From Phytophthora quininea (Eukaryota > Oomycota > Peronosporomycetes > Peronosporales > Peronosporaceae), in the NCBI GenBank assembly GCA_011947345.1, contig JAAVTG010000005.1:1-64000 (forward strand): a stretch of DNA of 64,000 nucleotides, in the 5' to 3' direction. A program made the position numbers and the translations under genes. Positions 53,568 through 62,359 of the stretch are shown here, piece by piece (the stretch's first letter is position 1; each line of letters begins with the position of its first letter). Under the pieces are notes generated by a model. That model saw only the letters and a list, made by a program, of their open reading frames with translations, had not been told where the DNA came from and made no database searches.

Positions 53568-55228
53568 GGTTACCTCCCAAATGGATGTATTTTACGGAAC
53601 TGATCTAGGAGGAAATTGAATTGATTAACTGTTTAGCGGATTTCTCGTCTTAAGGTGATACGCTATCTATCCGTGAGAGTTACGTTCGCGTCGTCCACAT
53701 GTGGTGCATGGGTACCGGGATATTATTTTCTGGCGGATCAAAGCCAAGTTCTGCAGCACGCGGACCACAGTAGCGCGGTTGCAATGAAGCTCATGTGTGT
53801 GTTGGTAGAGGAATTGGTAGTGCATCTTGAACGAGCTCAGCAGATTGAGAATATTTGGCCCTTCAGCTGTCGTTTCCTGGAAATGAATGTCGTTCCTGAG
53901 CCGCCATGTTGCATGAAACACAATCGCTGTGTAGATCCTCCATAGAAGTATCAGTTCTTTGTGCTCACTTTTTCAGTTCCTACGGAGGTCTTGCAATCTT
54001 GGGAAGAGTAGCAACCTCCAGCTTAGATCGACGCAAAGAACGTCGACCACCGGCTCCATAGTTCGCTCCACATTGGTTCTAATGACGGGCACGTGAAAAA
54101 CAGTGTTCTACCGTTTCGATCTCCTGGCATTCCGGACGAACGCAGTTTTGGATGGTAGGATGTAGTTCTCTGAGGAAGTATAGTCGTGAACCGACTGTGA
54201 GGTCTCCAAAGCACATTCGTACTATCACATCATGAATTACAGGCAGTAGATATCCACGTAGAGAAATCACACTGGACAAGGTCTCATGAATCCTTTGTCG
54301 AGGACACCCCAGGTCTTCCATCGGATGATGCATCAACTCCGGAACTTGCTGGAGAATCACCTTCCAATCTTGCGATCGCAAATTTGGGAAGAATCGCATA
54401 GTTGGTTCTGTTGGGAGACAGCTACTTACCTTGATTCCAAATATCGGCGGTGAATTCGTACTTGTTACTTCCTGCATTCCTCCTTCGTCCGGATGCGGTA
54501 GTAAGCGATGAAATAATCGGCTCATTTGATGGTAGAGCACGAAAATGTCATGCGGAAGCACTTTCGTCCCAAGTACTGGATGAATCTCGGAGCAGACGTC
54601 CGTGAAAAATGCCGTTGACGACGGCCAGTCTCGATTGGCACCCAGAAAGTCGGCAAAACATAACTTTTTATGTTTTGCCAGTTCCCGACAGAGCGCTCGA
54701 AAGGCATTTGACCCTGACCCCAGGGGCTTCGCCGGACTTGCTGGGCTTCGTGTATCCAGTACCTGATATTCAGCCAACCTGCTCCACCAAATTGGGGTGA
54801 ACAACACCTTCTGCAGTGTTTTCATTCTGCTGAAGTGTATCGACTCCGGGGCTGGCCATTTAATTCTGTTCCACTCCCGTAGCAAGTGTCTCCACCACAA
54901 AGGTAGCATGCTCGACCTCCAGCCCGCTGGTTTTGGTGGGTTTTGAAGTAAAAATCACTCGACCGCGGGCAGGCGATTACGGAACTGATCAAGGAACAGG
55001 CCGTTCTGGGGTGCCCCCGCGAATAGATCCAAATCCATGTTTCGTGTCCGTTCGCGGTGGAACTCGTCGCTGGGCCCACCTCCGCAAATACCGCGTGGCC
55101 GTGCTTCGCGGGCACCCCGCGCGGGGTTTGCTGCGTCTTCGCTCCTCGCACCCGCTCACTCCCGAGGTCATGCAAAAACCTGTTCCTCAATCAGATCAGG
55201 TCTGTAAACGAGCCAAAATAAAATCTTC
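53568..55228. mobile_element. Nested insertion: TIR element with 9-bp target duplication, interrupted by a LINE piece
   Basis: The direct repeat CTTCAAAAT occurs at 53559-53567 and 55229-55237, exactly where exon 1 of the host gene is cut. After removing the inner LINE piece, the outer element is about 275 bp. Its ends are imperfect inverted repeats: TTTACGGAACTGATC...AAGGAACAGG at 53591-53605/54991-55000, and the reverse complement within 55170-55208. Further in, GGGGTGCCCCCGCGAA and TTCGCGGGCACCCC are also inverted. No coding capacity. A 9-bp duplication with inverted repeats suggests a Mutator-type MITE. Confidence 0.7.
53606..54976 (-). mobile_element. LINE (non-LTR retrotransposon) 3' fragment
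   Basis: The minus strand encodes the post-catalytic C-terminal part of a LINE polymerase: PLWWRHLLREWNRIKWP, SIHFSRMKTLQKVLFTPIWW, RLFHRLLPHPDEGG, FGDLTVGSRLYFLRELHPTI and the zinc-knuckle-like CVRPEC...ETVEHCFSR. Frame changes then lead to FTCPSLEPMWSELWSRWS and WRLRNDIHFQETTAEGPN. No reverse-transcriptase active-site motif is in the window, so it is 5'-truncated. The 14-mer TTACGGAACTGATC flanks it (53592-53605 and 54977-54990), as expected of a target duplication. No poly-A/T tail is visible at 53606. Confidence 0.75.
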
Positions 55229-55920
55229 CTTCAAAATTCGTCGGAGATTCCAGCATCTGAACGGCGACCATTTCTCGTAGCTTGGAATTCTCGTCTTCGG
55301 ATTTGAGACGGCGCTCCAGCTGCGATAAGGCAATGCGTCTCCACATATCTCGACGTTGTGGGTCGTTCGCTTCATTCAGCGTTGTTTCTTTGATCCTCGC
55401 AGCCCTCAGTCTGGATTCTTCTTCTAAGGACCGCAACTTCTGCTTGAGTTTCAGCTCTTCTTCTCCAAGAAAACGAAGCTCATCCTTGGGTGATAGTCGA
55501 CGTAGTTTCGACCGCGGTTTCCGTTCCCATTTCTGCAGCACTTCGTCCCGGTCCATGATATCGAAACTGTTGTCGCTGCTGGGCTTGCTGGGGTCGGAAT
55601 CGGATGAGTCGGACGATTGACCGAGCACTTCCATGAGCTCTTTTGGGTCGTAGTGGGTTAGAAATTCGTCGACGGTGTGAAGTTCCACGTCGGGGTCCAT
55701 ACTGACAACGATCTCGAGACCGACCGGTGCGGCCAGCAAACCGTCCATTTGCATAGCAAAATCAAAACTGGCTTGCAGCAAAGTCAGAGCTATCCACAAT
55801 GTCGCATCAACAAGTCTTGCAATCGTACAAGAACGCCGTCTGTTGTACACCAATATCGCCTTGTAGATGGTGACGTGGTCTGACAAAGAGTTTACATGAC
55901 ACTTTTATTAAACATTTTTG

Positions 55921-56370
55921 CTACGGAAGGAGTGCCATCAATTCGCACGGGACGGAGCCGTCAGGCCACCGTTGTCTGATAAGACTTTGAAGCTGCTCTG
56001 CCACTTGGATCTGTGTCGTTAACTTTGCCCGGAGCTCCGCGTTCTCTTCTTCGGACTTTCGTCGGACGGCATACTGTCGAGCTGCAATGTCACGCCATAA
56101 TTCTGCTGGGTCGACATCACTATCACACCTACTTGCGTCATTGGTTTGGTTGTGGCGAGGTCCAGCCAACGTTGATGGAGATTGCGCTGCTTCGGCACCT
56201 TCTAGAGCATTGCCACCGTCGATACTGACGTTGTTGACTCCCTCAACGGCAGCCAGAATGGCTGCGACTGTGTTCTCGTCCAGCTGCTTGGAATCTCTTG
56301 CTGTGGGCTGTGCGTCGATGCAATCGAAGTAAATGGTGCCATTGTCTCGTGATACGTAGGCGGAATCCAT
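55921..56370 (-). CDS. Short M96-type protein: second coil only (149 aa)
   Basis: ATG at 56370 (MDSAYVSRDNGTIYFDCIDA); single intact exon ending LIRQRWPDGSVPCELMALLP. It has an acidic N-terminus, no basic cluster and no coil 1, then the coil 2 signature ELWRDIAARQYAVRRKSEEE followed by heptads (AELRAKLTTQIQVAEQLQSL). It also lacks the C-terminal domain. Because the reading frame is undamaged, it may be a functional short partner able to pair through coil 2. The ending is similar to the 48715-49367 protein. Confidence 0.75.
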   Translation of the reverse strand: MDSAYVSRDNGTIYFDCIDAQPTARDSKQLDENTVAAILAAVEGVNNVSIDGGNALEGAEAAQSPSTLAGPRHNQTNDASRCDSDVDPAELWRDIAARQYAVRRKSEEENAELRAKLTTQIQVAEQLQSLIRQRWPDGSVPCELMALLP

Positions 56371-56818
56371 GTCGCCGCTGTCGTGGTGTCCGTCAAGTTA
56401 GTTAATGGGGACCATGTCGACTAAGATCTCGAGCCGACAAGCGTATAATACAGCTCGACGGCATGGCGTTTGAGACAACACTCTGCCGCAAAGTTCATAG
56501 CGCAATGCGGTCAGTGTGCACGAAAATCCATCCGAGAGATTTACTGCCGTGATCTGCGTCGTAGTGTCGATGATTTTCGGTCAGAGATCGGATTACGGCA
56601 ATGTAAGCAGCTTCATGTTGCCACGGTGGACGCGAAAGCAAACCGCGCGTACAAGTATCCGTTGCCACTTTCGCGTGAAGCAGACGGCACCAATATCCAG
56701 CTATGGTCTTATCGACATGTGAGTCGCTGTTGACGGCGACTTACCACGAGATAAACACGGCGGCAATCAACGATGGATTTTATCAATCGACATGTTTGTG
56801 GTGGCTTCCGCATCGTAT

Positions 56819-58075
56819 TCAAACTGTTGTTAATCCATTTTGTTTCAAGTCCTCCTCGATAAAAGCCGACTCGAGAATCGACGAGCACAAGGACGACAAT
56901 TTCTCGTGCAATGGCTTGGCAGTACTGAACAGCATGTTGATTTGCTTCTTGTTGCTTCGAGCAGACTCGTCGATTTTCTGGGTCAGTCGAGAATGTGCAC
57001 TTAATAGCGTGGAGCCGGAACCCCAGCGTGATCGGCTTTTAGCTGGATCCAACCTACTTGTTGGGTCTGAATGCCTTGACACTGGAGATCACCGAGCTGT
57101 ACGGGCTCGAGATTCACCACCCACACGAGTATAATCCGAGAGCTGTCTTTGAATCGACAGAGCGTGTATTTGACCCGGAAATCCACCTCCAGTTCGTCGA
57201 TGAAGGAGCGGATCCCAAATGTCCGCGCCACCACTGCGTCAGACTGTATCGCGACCTGTACGTTGGTCAAAAGTTGGTCGGTAACTTGAATCGAACAGCA
57301 CTTTGTTACGTACATGATGGTAATAGCAGAAGTCTTGGATTTTGTCGCTTCCAAGCACACTCCACAGAGCATTCCCAACTACCTGTCTGTTGAATGGAAG
57401 AGGCATACCAGCCTGCATGACAAAGGTCTTGGTGTCGCTAATGTCTTCCACAAAAGTAGAGATGAAATGCGCGCTGGAATCCTTGAACTCGGGTCTCTTT
57501 AGAACGTCGTCGATCTCCAAAAGCACATTTTCTGCTAAGAGTTTTTGGTGCGAGAAAACATCCTCGACAGCTTCGTTCAACAGCGTTCGTCGAACCAGCG
57601 ACGCGTCGTGCTGTAAAATACATCGACGAGTCTTGTTTGAACAACACTTCGAAATCTAACGAAATTAAATGATCAAAGCTACCTTTGAGGCGAGACAGCG
57701 CTGTAGAAGAATTGTCATCTGCTTGCCCCTCTGGTATTCAGTCTCCAGTCGTGTACGGAGGCTCCAGTTCTCTCGTTCCACTCGACACCGCTCCTGGAAT
57801 TGCCGCTCGGCGATTTCTTGCCAGATGAACAACTTTGTTTTTTGACGAGGTGCGATGAGCTGGTACTTTGCCGATGACGTTCGCTTGGTCTGTCGCTTGG
57901 GGTGACTAGGCGATGAACGACCAATACCGGCACGTTGCGTACCCTGCAAGCCCCGCAGCCACGATAACTCTTCACTAAGTCTCTTTGCCTCGCGTTGAAG
58001 CGTTTCAAGCTCGACACGCTCCTTCCGCACCCGCTTCTTCCTGGGCTTGCATGGAGCTTCACTCCGGTCGGGCAT
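56819..58075 (-). CDS. M96-type protein, three exons, one frame break
   Basis: ATG at 58075 (MPDRSEAPCKPRKKRVRKER). The acidic N-terminus is nearly absent and the basic region is right at the start. Coil 1 VELETLQREAKRLSEELSWL, coil 2 FIWQEIAERQFQERCRVERE. Exon 1 58075-57683; exon 2 starts 57610 (HDASLVRRTLLNEAVEDVF...GMPLPFNRQVVGNALWSVL); exon 3 from about 57260 (VAIQSDAVVARTFGIRSFID, VDFRVKYTLCRFKDSSRIIL, GWIQLKADHAG). One base missing in a G4 run (about 57027) is needed to continue SGSTLLSAHSRLTQKIDESA and end at IEEDLKQNGLTTV. Closest relative is the intact gene at 58250-59532. Confidence 0.82.
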
Positions 58076-58249
58076 GCTTTCTTCTCTTTCGCCAATGCAT
58101 TGTGCTGTGTGGCAGCGACAGCAGTGGCTGGTGATTGGCCGACATCCTCAAAATGGCGTAATATGGCGACAGCGTAAGCTGTCCGGGCAGAAACCAGACA
58201 ACCGGAAAGGCTTCAACACCAAACTGAACCACTCCAAGTCATAGTTTCT

Positions 58250-59532
58250 TCACACGTTTATCAGGTCTGTGGATCCGTTCAGGCACCAGTCTTCCTCAAT
58301 CAGGACAGATGCAATCTTGTTAGCAATAATGGCCGATACTTTTTCGTGCATTGACTCGGCAAGGTTGAACAATAAACTGGCTTGCGTCGCGTAGCTGCGA
58401 GCATCGTCGCTGGTCAAAAACGCTTGGCGAGAATGAGAGCGTACGGTTGTACAGCGCTGCTGGTCACTCAAGTGGACCCAGCCAACTTGTTCAGTGAAAA
58501 TGCCACGACAGGTGGTCCCATCGAGCTGCACCAGTTCAAGCCACAACACCCACACGATCGTAGTTGCCTGACCGTCCTCGAAGCGGCAGAGCGTGTATTT
58601 GACGCGGAAATCGACGTCCACGTTGTCGACGAACGAGCGAACGCCGAACGATCTCGATACCGTCACGTCAGACTTGGTAAATACCTGCAGAACACAACAC
58701 AACAAAGGAAAGCTTAGCTGTTGATGTCTCGCCATAAAAGAAATACGTACGTAGTGGTCGTAGGTGTGCTCCTCGATCTTGTCGCTGCTCATCAATTTCC
58801 AGATGGAGTTGCCCGTGACCTCCCTTGAGAACGGAAGCTCCATCCTTGACTGAACAACGAAGGATTTCTTGCCGATCTTTTCCTCCACGAACGTCTTCGC
58901 AAATTGGTTGTGCTTGTTCTTGAACGTTGGGGTCCGCAGTAGCCTATTCATCTCCAAAAGTGCATTCTCCGCCAGAACTTGGTGCTGTTTAAAAATCTCG
59001 GTGTCACTCCTTATGAATGTTCTTGTTCCGTACAGCAAAGCGTCCACGCGCTGCAAACAACAAATTTATTAGGCGCACTACACAAAGTAACAAATTATAA
59101 AGTAAACAATACCTTCGGGTCGGGCCGGCGTTGAAGCAAATGCTCCATCTGCTGGACCAATTCCAACTCGGCTTCGAGTCGCGTGCGTAGCTGTTGATTT
59201 TCCATCTCGGCACACCATCGCTTCTTGAATTGCTCCTCTGCGATTTTCTGCCATGGCTGTTGTTCCGTTTGCGGTCGAGGCGCAATGAAGCGATAGGCTT
59301 GAGTGGACGTTGTCAATGCTGTTTCCAAGTGCATCTCGTAGGCTGAGTGTGGGTATTCGCCCTTGGTACGCAAATGCTGCAGCTGGGTCAGCTCGTTCTC
59401 CAGCCTTCTCGCTTCCCGCCGGAGAAACTGCAACTCCCTTTTCTGCAGTCGAATATTCTTCTTGGGCTTGACGGACTCCTCGATAGGAGTCCTGATGTCG
59501 TAGTCCAATATGCTATCGGGTGATGTGAACAT
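58250..59532 (-). CDS. M96-type protein, intact three-exon member (384 aa)
   Basis: ATG at 59532 (MFTSPDSILDYDIRTPIEES). Exons 59532-59113, 59050-58751 and 58684-58250; all phase 0, no breaks. Basic KPKKNIRLQKRELQFLRREA, coil 2 QPWQKIAEEQFKKRWCAEME ending MEHLLQRRPDPK. The C-terminal domain has VLAENALLEMNRLL, RMELPFSREVTGNSIWKLM, VTVSRSFGVRSFVDNVDVDF, VKYTLCRFEDGQATTIVWVL, GWVHLSDQQ and a final helix (NLAESMHEKVSAI...IEEDWCLNG). The last exon reads FRVKYTLCRFE where others have FVExxRVVFV, so it belongs to a distinct subgroup with the 56819 gene. Confidence 0.9.
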
Positions 59533-60040
59533 GCTCTGTGGATGAATAAAAACCGCCTGGGCGAAACTTTGTCAAAGTGAGAATGAGCTACCCGGAACCA
59601 AAATTATGTGAGCGCGTGAGTGATATTGTATCATACCATGCGTCCGTTAATATTAACGAGACCGCGGACAAACACGTGGACAACATGGCTGGCTTGCTGA
59701 ACGCCACGAAATGGCGTCAACTGCTGTCCGCGTAATATTTGGGAGATCAACATTGAGATTTGGCTTGCGGCAACCGTGTCCAGCAAACGCTGATGACGTG
59801 AATTGGGCTCCATGCTCACTCACCCCCCACGTGAGGCCATGAAATGTTTCAACTTCACGTCAGCCGTAGATACTTGTGAGCCCCTCCTTCACGCCTGCGA
59901 TTCCTCGAATACCCGGTCTTCTACGGCGTTCTTGCGAATTTGAATGGCCTGCAATCACAATTCTCGAGTGGCCACTCCGCCACGTGACGTTGCCCACCAT
60001 CGCATGCCATCCCCGCTTCCACCCTCCGGGCCGTTGCCGT
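59533..60040. other. Intergenic with promoter of the 59532 gene
   Basis: Besides the initiator-like element at 59573-59588, a small palindrome gttaatattaac lies at 59646-59657 and the words ccgcgga / tccgcg flank it at some distance. No gene recognised. Confidence 0.4.
59573..59588 (-). promoter_or_regulatory. Oomycete initiator element
   Basis: Minus strand GCTCATTCTCACTTTG, nearly the full consensus GCTCATTYYNCAWTTT, 40 bp upstream of the ATG at 59532. It is the best initiator match I noticed in the window. Confidence 0.55.
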
Positions 60041-61211
60041 TCACACGAACAAACGTTTTGAGGGTTGTCGTTGTTGCGTCTGGGTCTCCATCACTGACAG
60101 AAGTGGGGTTTTCGAGATGACAGACACTTGAGTTTCTTCAAAGCACACGCCCCTGGGGATTTCTGTGTGCTGGGGCTCAACAAGCGCCCGTAGGATGATT
60201 AAAGTGCGATTTTCTTCTTGGAACTTCTTGGCCACCCATCGAACGCGAAGGTGAATCTCCATGTCCGGCAGCCGCATCGTCCTGACCATGCAGCTTGTGA
60301 TGGTATCACCAGACACCTCTATTCGTTTCTGGAAACACATTTAGTTGGTCAATTTCCAGCGCAAACCAAAGCGACAAAAACTGTAGTACCTTGTGTGCCA
60401 TGAATCGGGTAGTGAGGGCTTTCAACATCCCGCGCTCGACAGCTTCTCTTTCGAAAGGCAGCATGCTTGAATCCGAATGTTCCAAGAGCGTCACTTGGTT
60501 CCGCCCAAGTTGTTGGTGTCCTTCCAAGAACTCATCGGCATTGGCATAGATGAATTCAACTTTCTCTGACAGCTTGTTGAGCACTTCAGACTGCCCAGGA
60601 GGATCAAGCTCGTCGAATGAATCTGCTGGGAGGTTCTTCTTATCCACAATACCCTAATAAAATTGATGTAAGTACAATGAAATACGAACAAACAAACAGC
60701 TCGTTACCTCATCCCCCATTTGTCTGGTCCACGCGGCTTGCAGTCGCTTGGCTCGACCAACGTGGAACGCTACTAGCGATCTGAGTCTCCTGTTCTCCCT
60801 CTCAGAGTCTGCACGTCGCTGGTATTGACGAGAGGACATTTTCTTCCAGAATGGCAGTGCCTTGAGCTGTTTGGACGACGTTTCTGTCTTTTGGGTCTGT
60901 TCGTAGGTCTGCAGTCGCAGACTCTCGAGCCTCACTGCCAGTTCTTGTTCTTGTTTCCGCAATTTGCAGATTTCTTGTTTGGGAGTGACCCGACGCCGAC
61001 GACTGGAGGTGGACACGACGACCACCTTCCGAGGTTCCTTTGGCACAACTGGAACGTCCACATGGTCGAGGAAGACCGATAGACCGTCGAGAGTCAGGTC
61101 CATGCTATTGCTATTGCACTGATCGGCGATCAACGGCTCGTCGCAGTCGTCCAGGAAGCTCAGCGCAGCCTGTAGCGTGGCGTCATCGTCAGTCAAGAAA
61201 GCGTTCTCCAT
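60041..61211 (-). CDS. M96-type protein, three exons, shortened C-terminus (351 aa)
   Basis: ATG at 61211 (MENAFLTDDDATLQAALSFL). Exons 61211-60708, 60653-60390 and 60328-60041, phase 0, no breaks. Basic SSRRRRVTPKQEICKLRKQE; coil 2 PFWKKMSSRQYQRRADSERE has F before W; ends TRQMGDE. The C-terminal domain starts GIVDKKNLPADSFDELDP and has VEFIYANADEFLEGHQQ, SSMLPFEREAVERGML, VRWVAKKFQEENRTLIILRA. It stops at TQQRQPSKRLFV, about 60 residues short of relatives, so the last helix is missing. An initiator-like TCACTTCATCAATTC lies upstream (about 61233-61247). Confidence 0.85.
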
Positions 61212-61380
61212 TGCAAGTCGTTTTACAAAGCGATCGTGGAATTGATGAAGTGAAGCGTATCATTTTGTATCCATTGAAATCCAGTCATGGCTACACTTCT
61301 ACATTTGGTGGATGTTGGAGATCTTCTTCAGCAGCTAGTGCCTGCCTGTGCGATTGTCCTGTGAAGATGCAAGGGAGGAG

Positions 61381-61938
61381 TTAGACAAAGTACATGGTCT
61401 CGATGGATATTTGCACGCACCTCTCCAACTGCTTGGCTTGCGAGATGCGGTGACGGACGATGGCTCGAAGTCGCTTGTTCTCGCGCTGGGATTGTATGCG
61501 GTGTTGATACTGTCGGTCGGCGATGCGCTTCCAGCACTGCACGTTAGCGGAGGTTGTTTGGTTGGAATTGCTGGTCCTGTGGCGTGCGTCCTTCACCACT
61601 GCTTCCAATCTACACTGGAGGTTGTGCACCAGCAGCTGAAGCTTGGCGATCTCTTGCTTGGGGGTTTGACGCTTGCGTTTCTTAGGGATCCGAGGAGGAG
61701 GCGACGTCATCTTGTTGTGGTGAGGTTCTTCCGCCTCGACAATGACAACCGACAGCTCCGGTGCAGTCTTCACCAGCGTATCCCAATTGGCAAGCAGGTC
61801 CCGCGTTACTTCCATCGTCGCTGGGTCATCGAAGCAGATCGGCAACATCGGGGCGATCGTCATGGCGTTCATCGTGTTGGTCGAATTGGAAAGTGAGCCG
61901 GGGTAATAGCTATCTCCTAGTACTGTCCGACGATGCAT
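61381..61938 (-). CDS. M96-type coiled-coil protein, C-terminal domain not found
   Basis: ATG at 61938 (MHRRTVLGDSYYPGSLSNST), or the second ATG at 61872 (MNAMTIAPMLPICFDD), which is more family-like. Basic IPKKRKRQTPKQEIAKLQLL, coil 2 QCWKRIADRQYQHRIQSQRE ending ISQAKQLER at a GTGCGT donor (about 61423). Read through, the frame ends at 61381. If spliced at TCTTCACAG (61361-61369 on plus), exon 2 would add only about nine residues before TGA. No C-terminal domain is seen downstream to the next gene, so it is a zipper-only member or a truncated copy. The coding frame itself is undamaged. Confidence 0.75.
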   Translation of the reverse strand: MHRRTVLGDSYYPGSLSNSTNTMNAMTIAPMLPICFDDPATMEVTRDLLANWDTLVKTAPELSVVIVEAEEPHHNKMTSPPPRIPKKRKRQTPKQEIAKLQLLVHNLQCRLEAVVKDARHRTSNSNQTTSANVQCWKRIADRQYQHRIQSQRENKRLRAIVRHRISQAKQLERCVQISIETMYFV

Positions 61939-62359
61939 GGGTACAGCTCAAGAAGTGATTGACGACGCAATGCGGTGCACTTCGACTGGCGAAGGAGATT
62001 CTCACGGTGCCCGCGATATCCATCCAGCGAAATTAGCCTCGTGTGGGAGCAAATTTGTCCAACACGTCCCGACAGCCACGAGATCGGCCTGAGGTCGTTG
62101 CGGTGCCGGCGGCAGTCGTAGCTATTGTGTCGTCGAGGAACTTTCCAACGGTCAGACTTCGAAGTGTGGTGGAATTTCCATCGTCGGGACCAAATTTGTG
62201 TATTTGTCTGCACCCAATTCTGCGTAGTAATCAAAAACATACACCTATCCCTAGGCGTAAACAGACACCGCGCGTTAAGTTCGATTTGGCGTGTCTCGCT
62301 GTTGTGAGCATCATCATCGATCGCGTTCACACACTTTTTTAGTCCCAGCACAGGACAGC
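61939..62359. other. Divergent intergenic region
   Basis: 420 bp between the minus-strand gene at 61938 and the plus-strand gene at 62360. Short frames only. A TCACACACTTTTTTAGTCCC at 62327-62346 may be the initiator of the 62360 gene. Nothing else seen. Confidence 0.4.

Larger units (their letters stand above)
52795..55700 (-). pseudogene. M96-type gene split by a 1.66-kb transposon insertion
   Basis: Exon 1 begins at ATG 55700 (MDPDVELHTVDEFLTHYDPK) and matches the intact 51135-52437 gene with about one residue change. It carries an 8-bp deletion (ttggcttc missing near 55250), so LEAKNLRRI becomes LESPTNF. It is then cut at 55237; its last codons (LKRRNRIE and a GTAAGC donor) reappear at 53540-53567. 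The 1661 bp between are foreign and flanked by CTTCAAAAT on both sides. Exon 2 (about 53470-52795) is a divergent paralogue (MMKQALFIKGLNKMLKSRT, FELLQKRMRPFSVRKTSK, AVRRYTDAKR) with several frame changes and an early TAA after PRFTVDVEM. Clearly dead. Confidence 0.82.
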
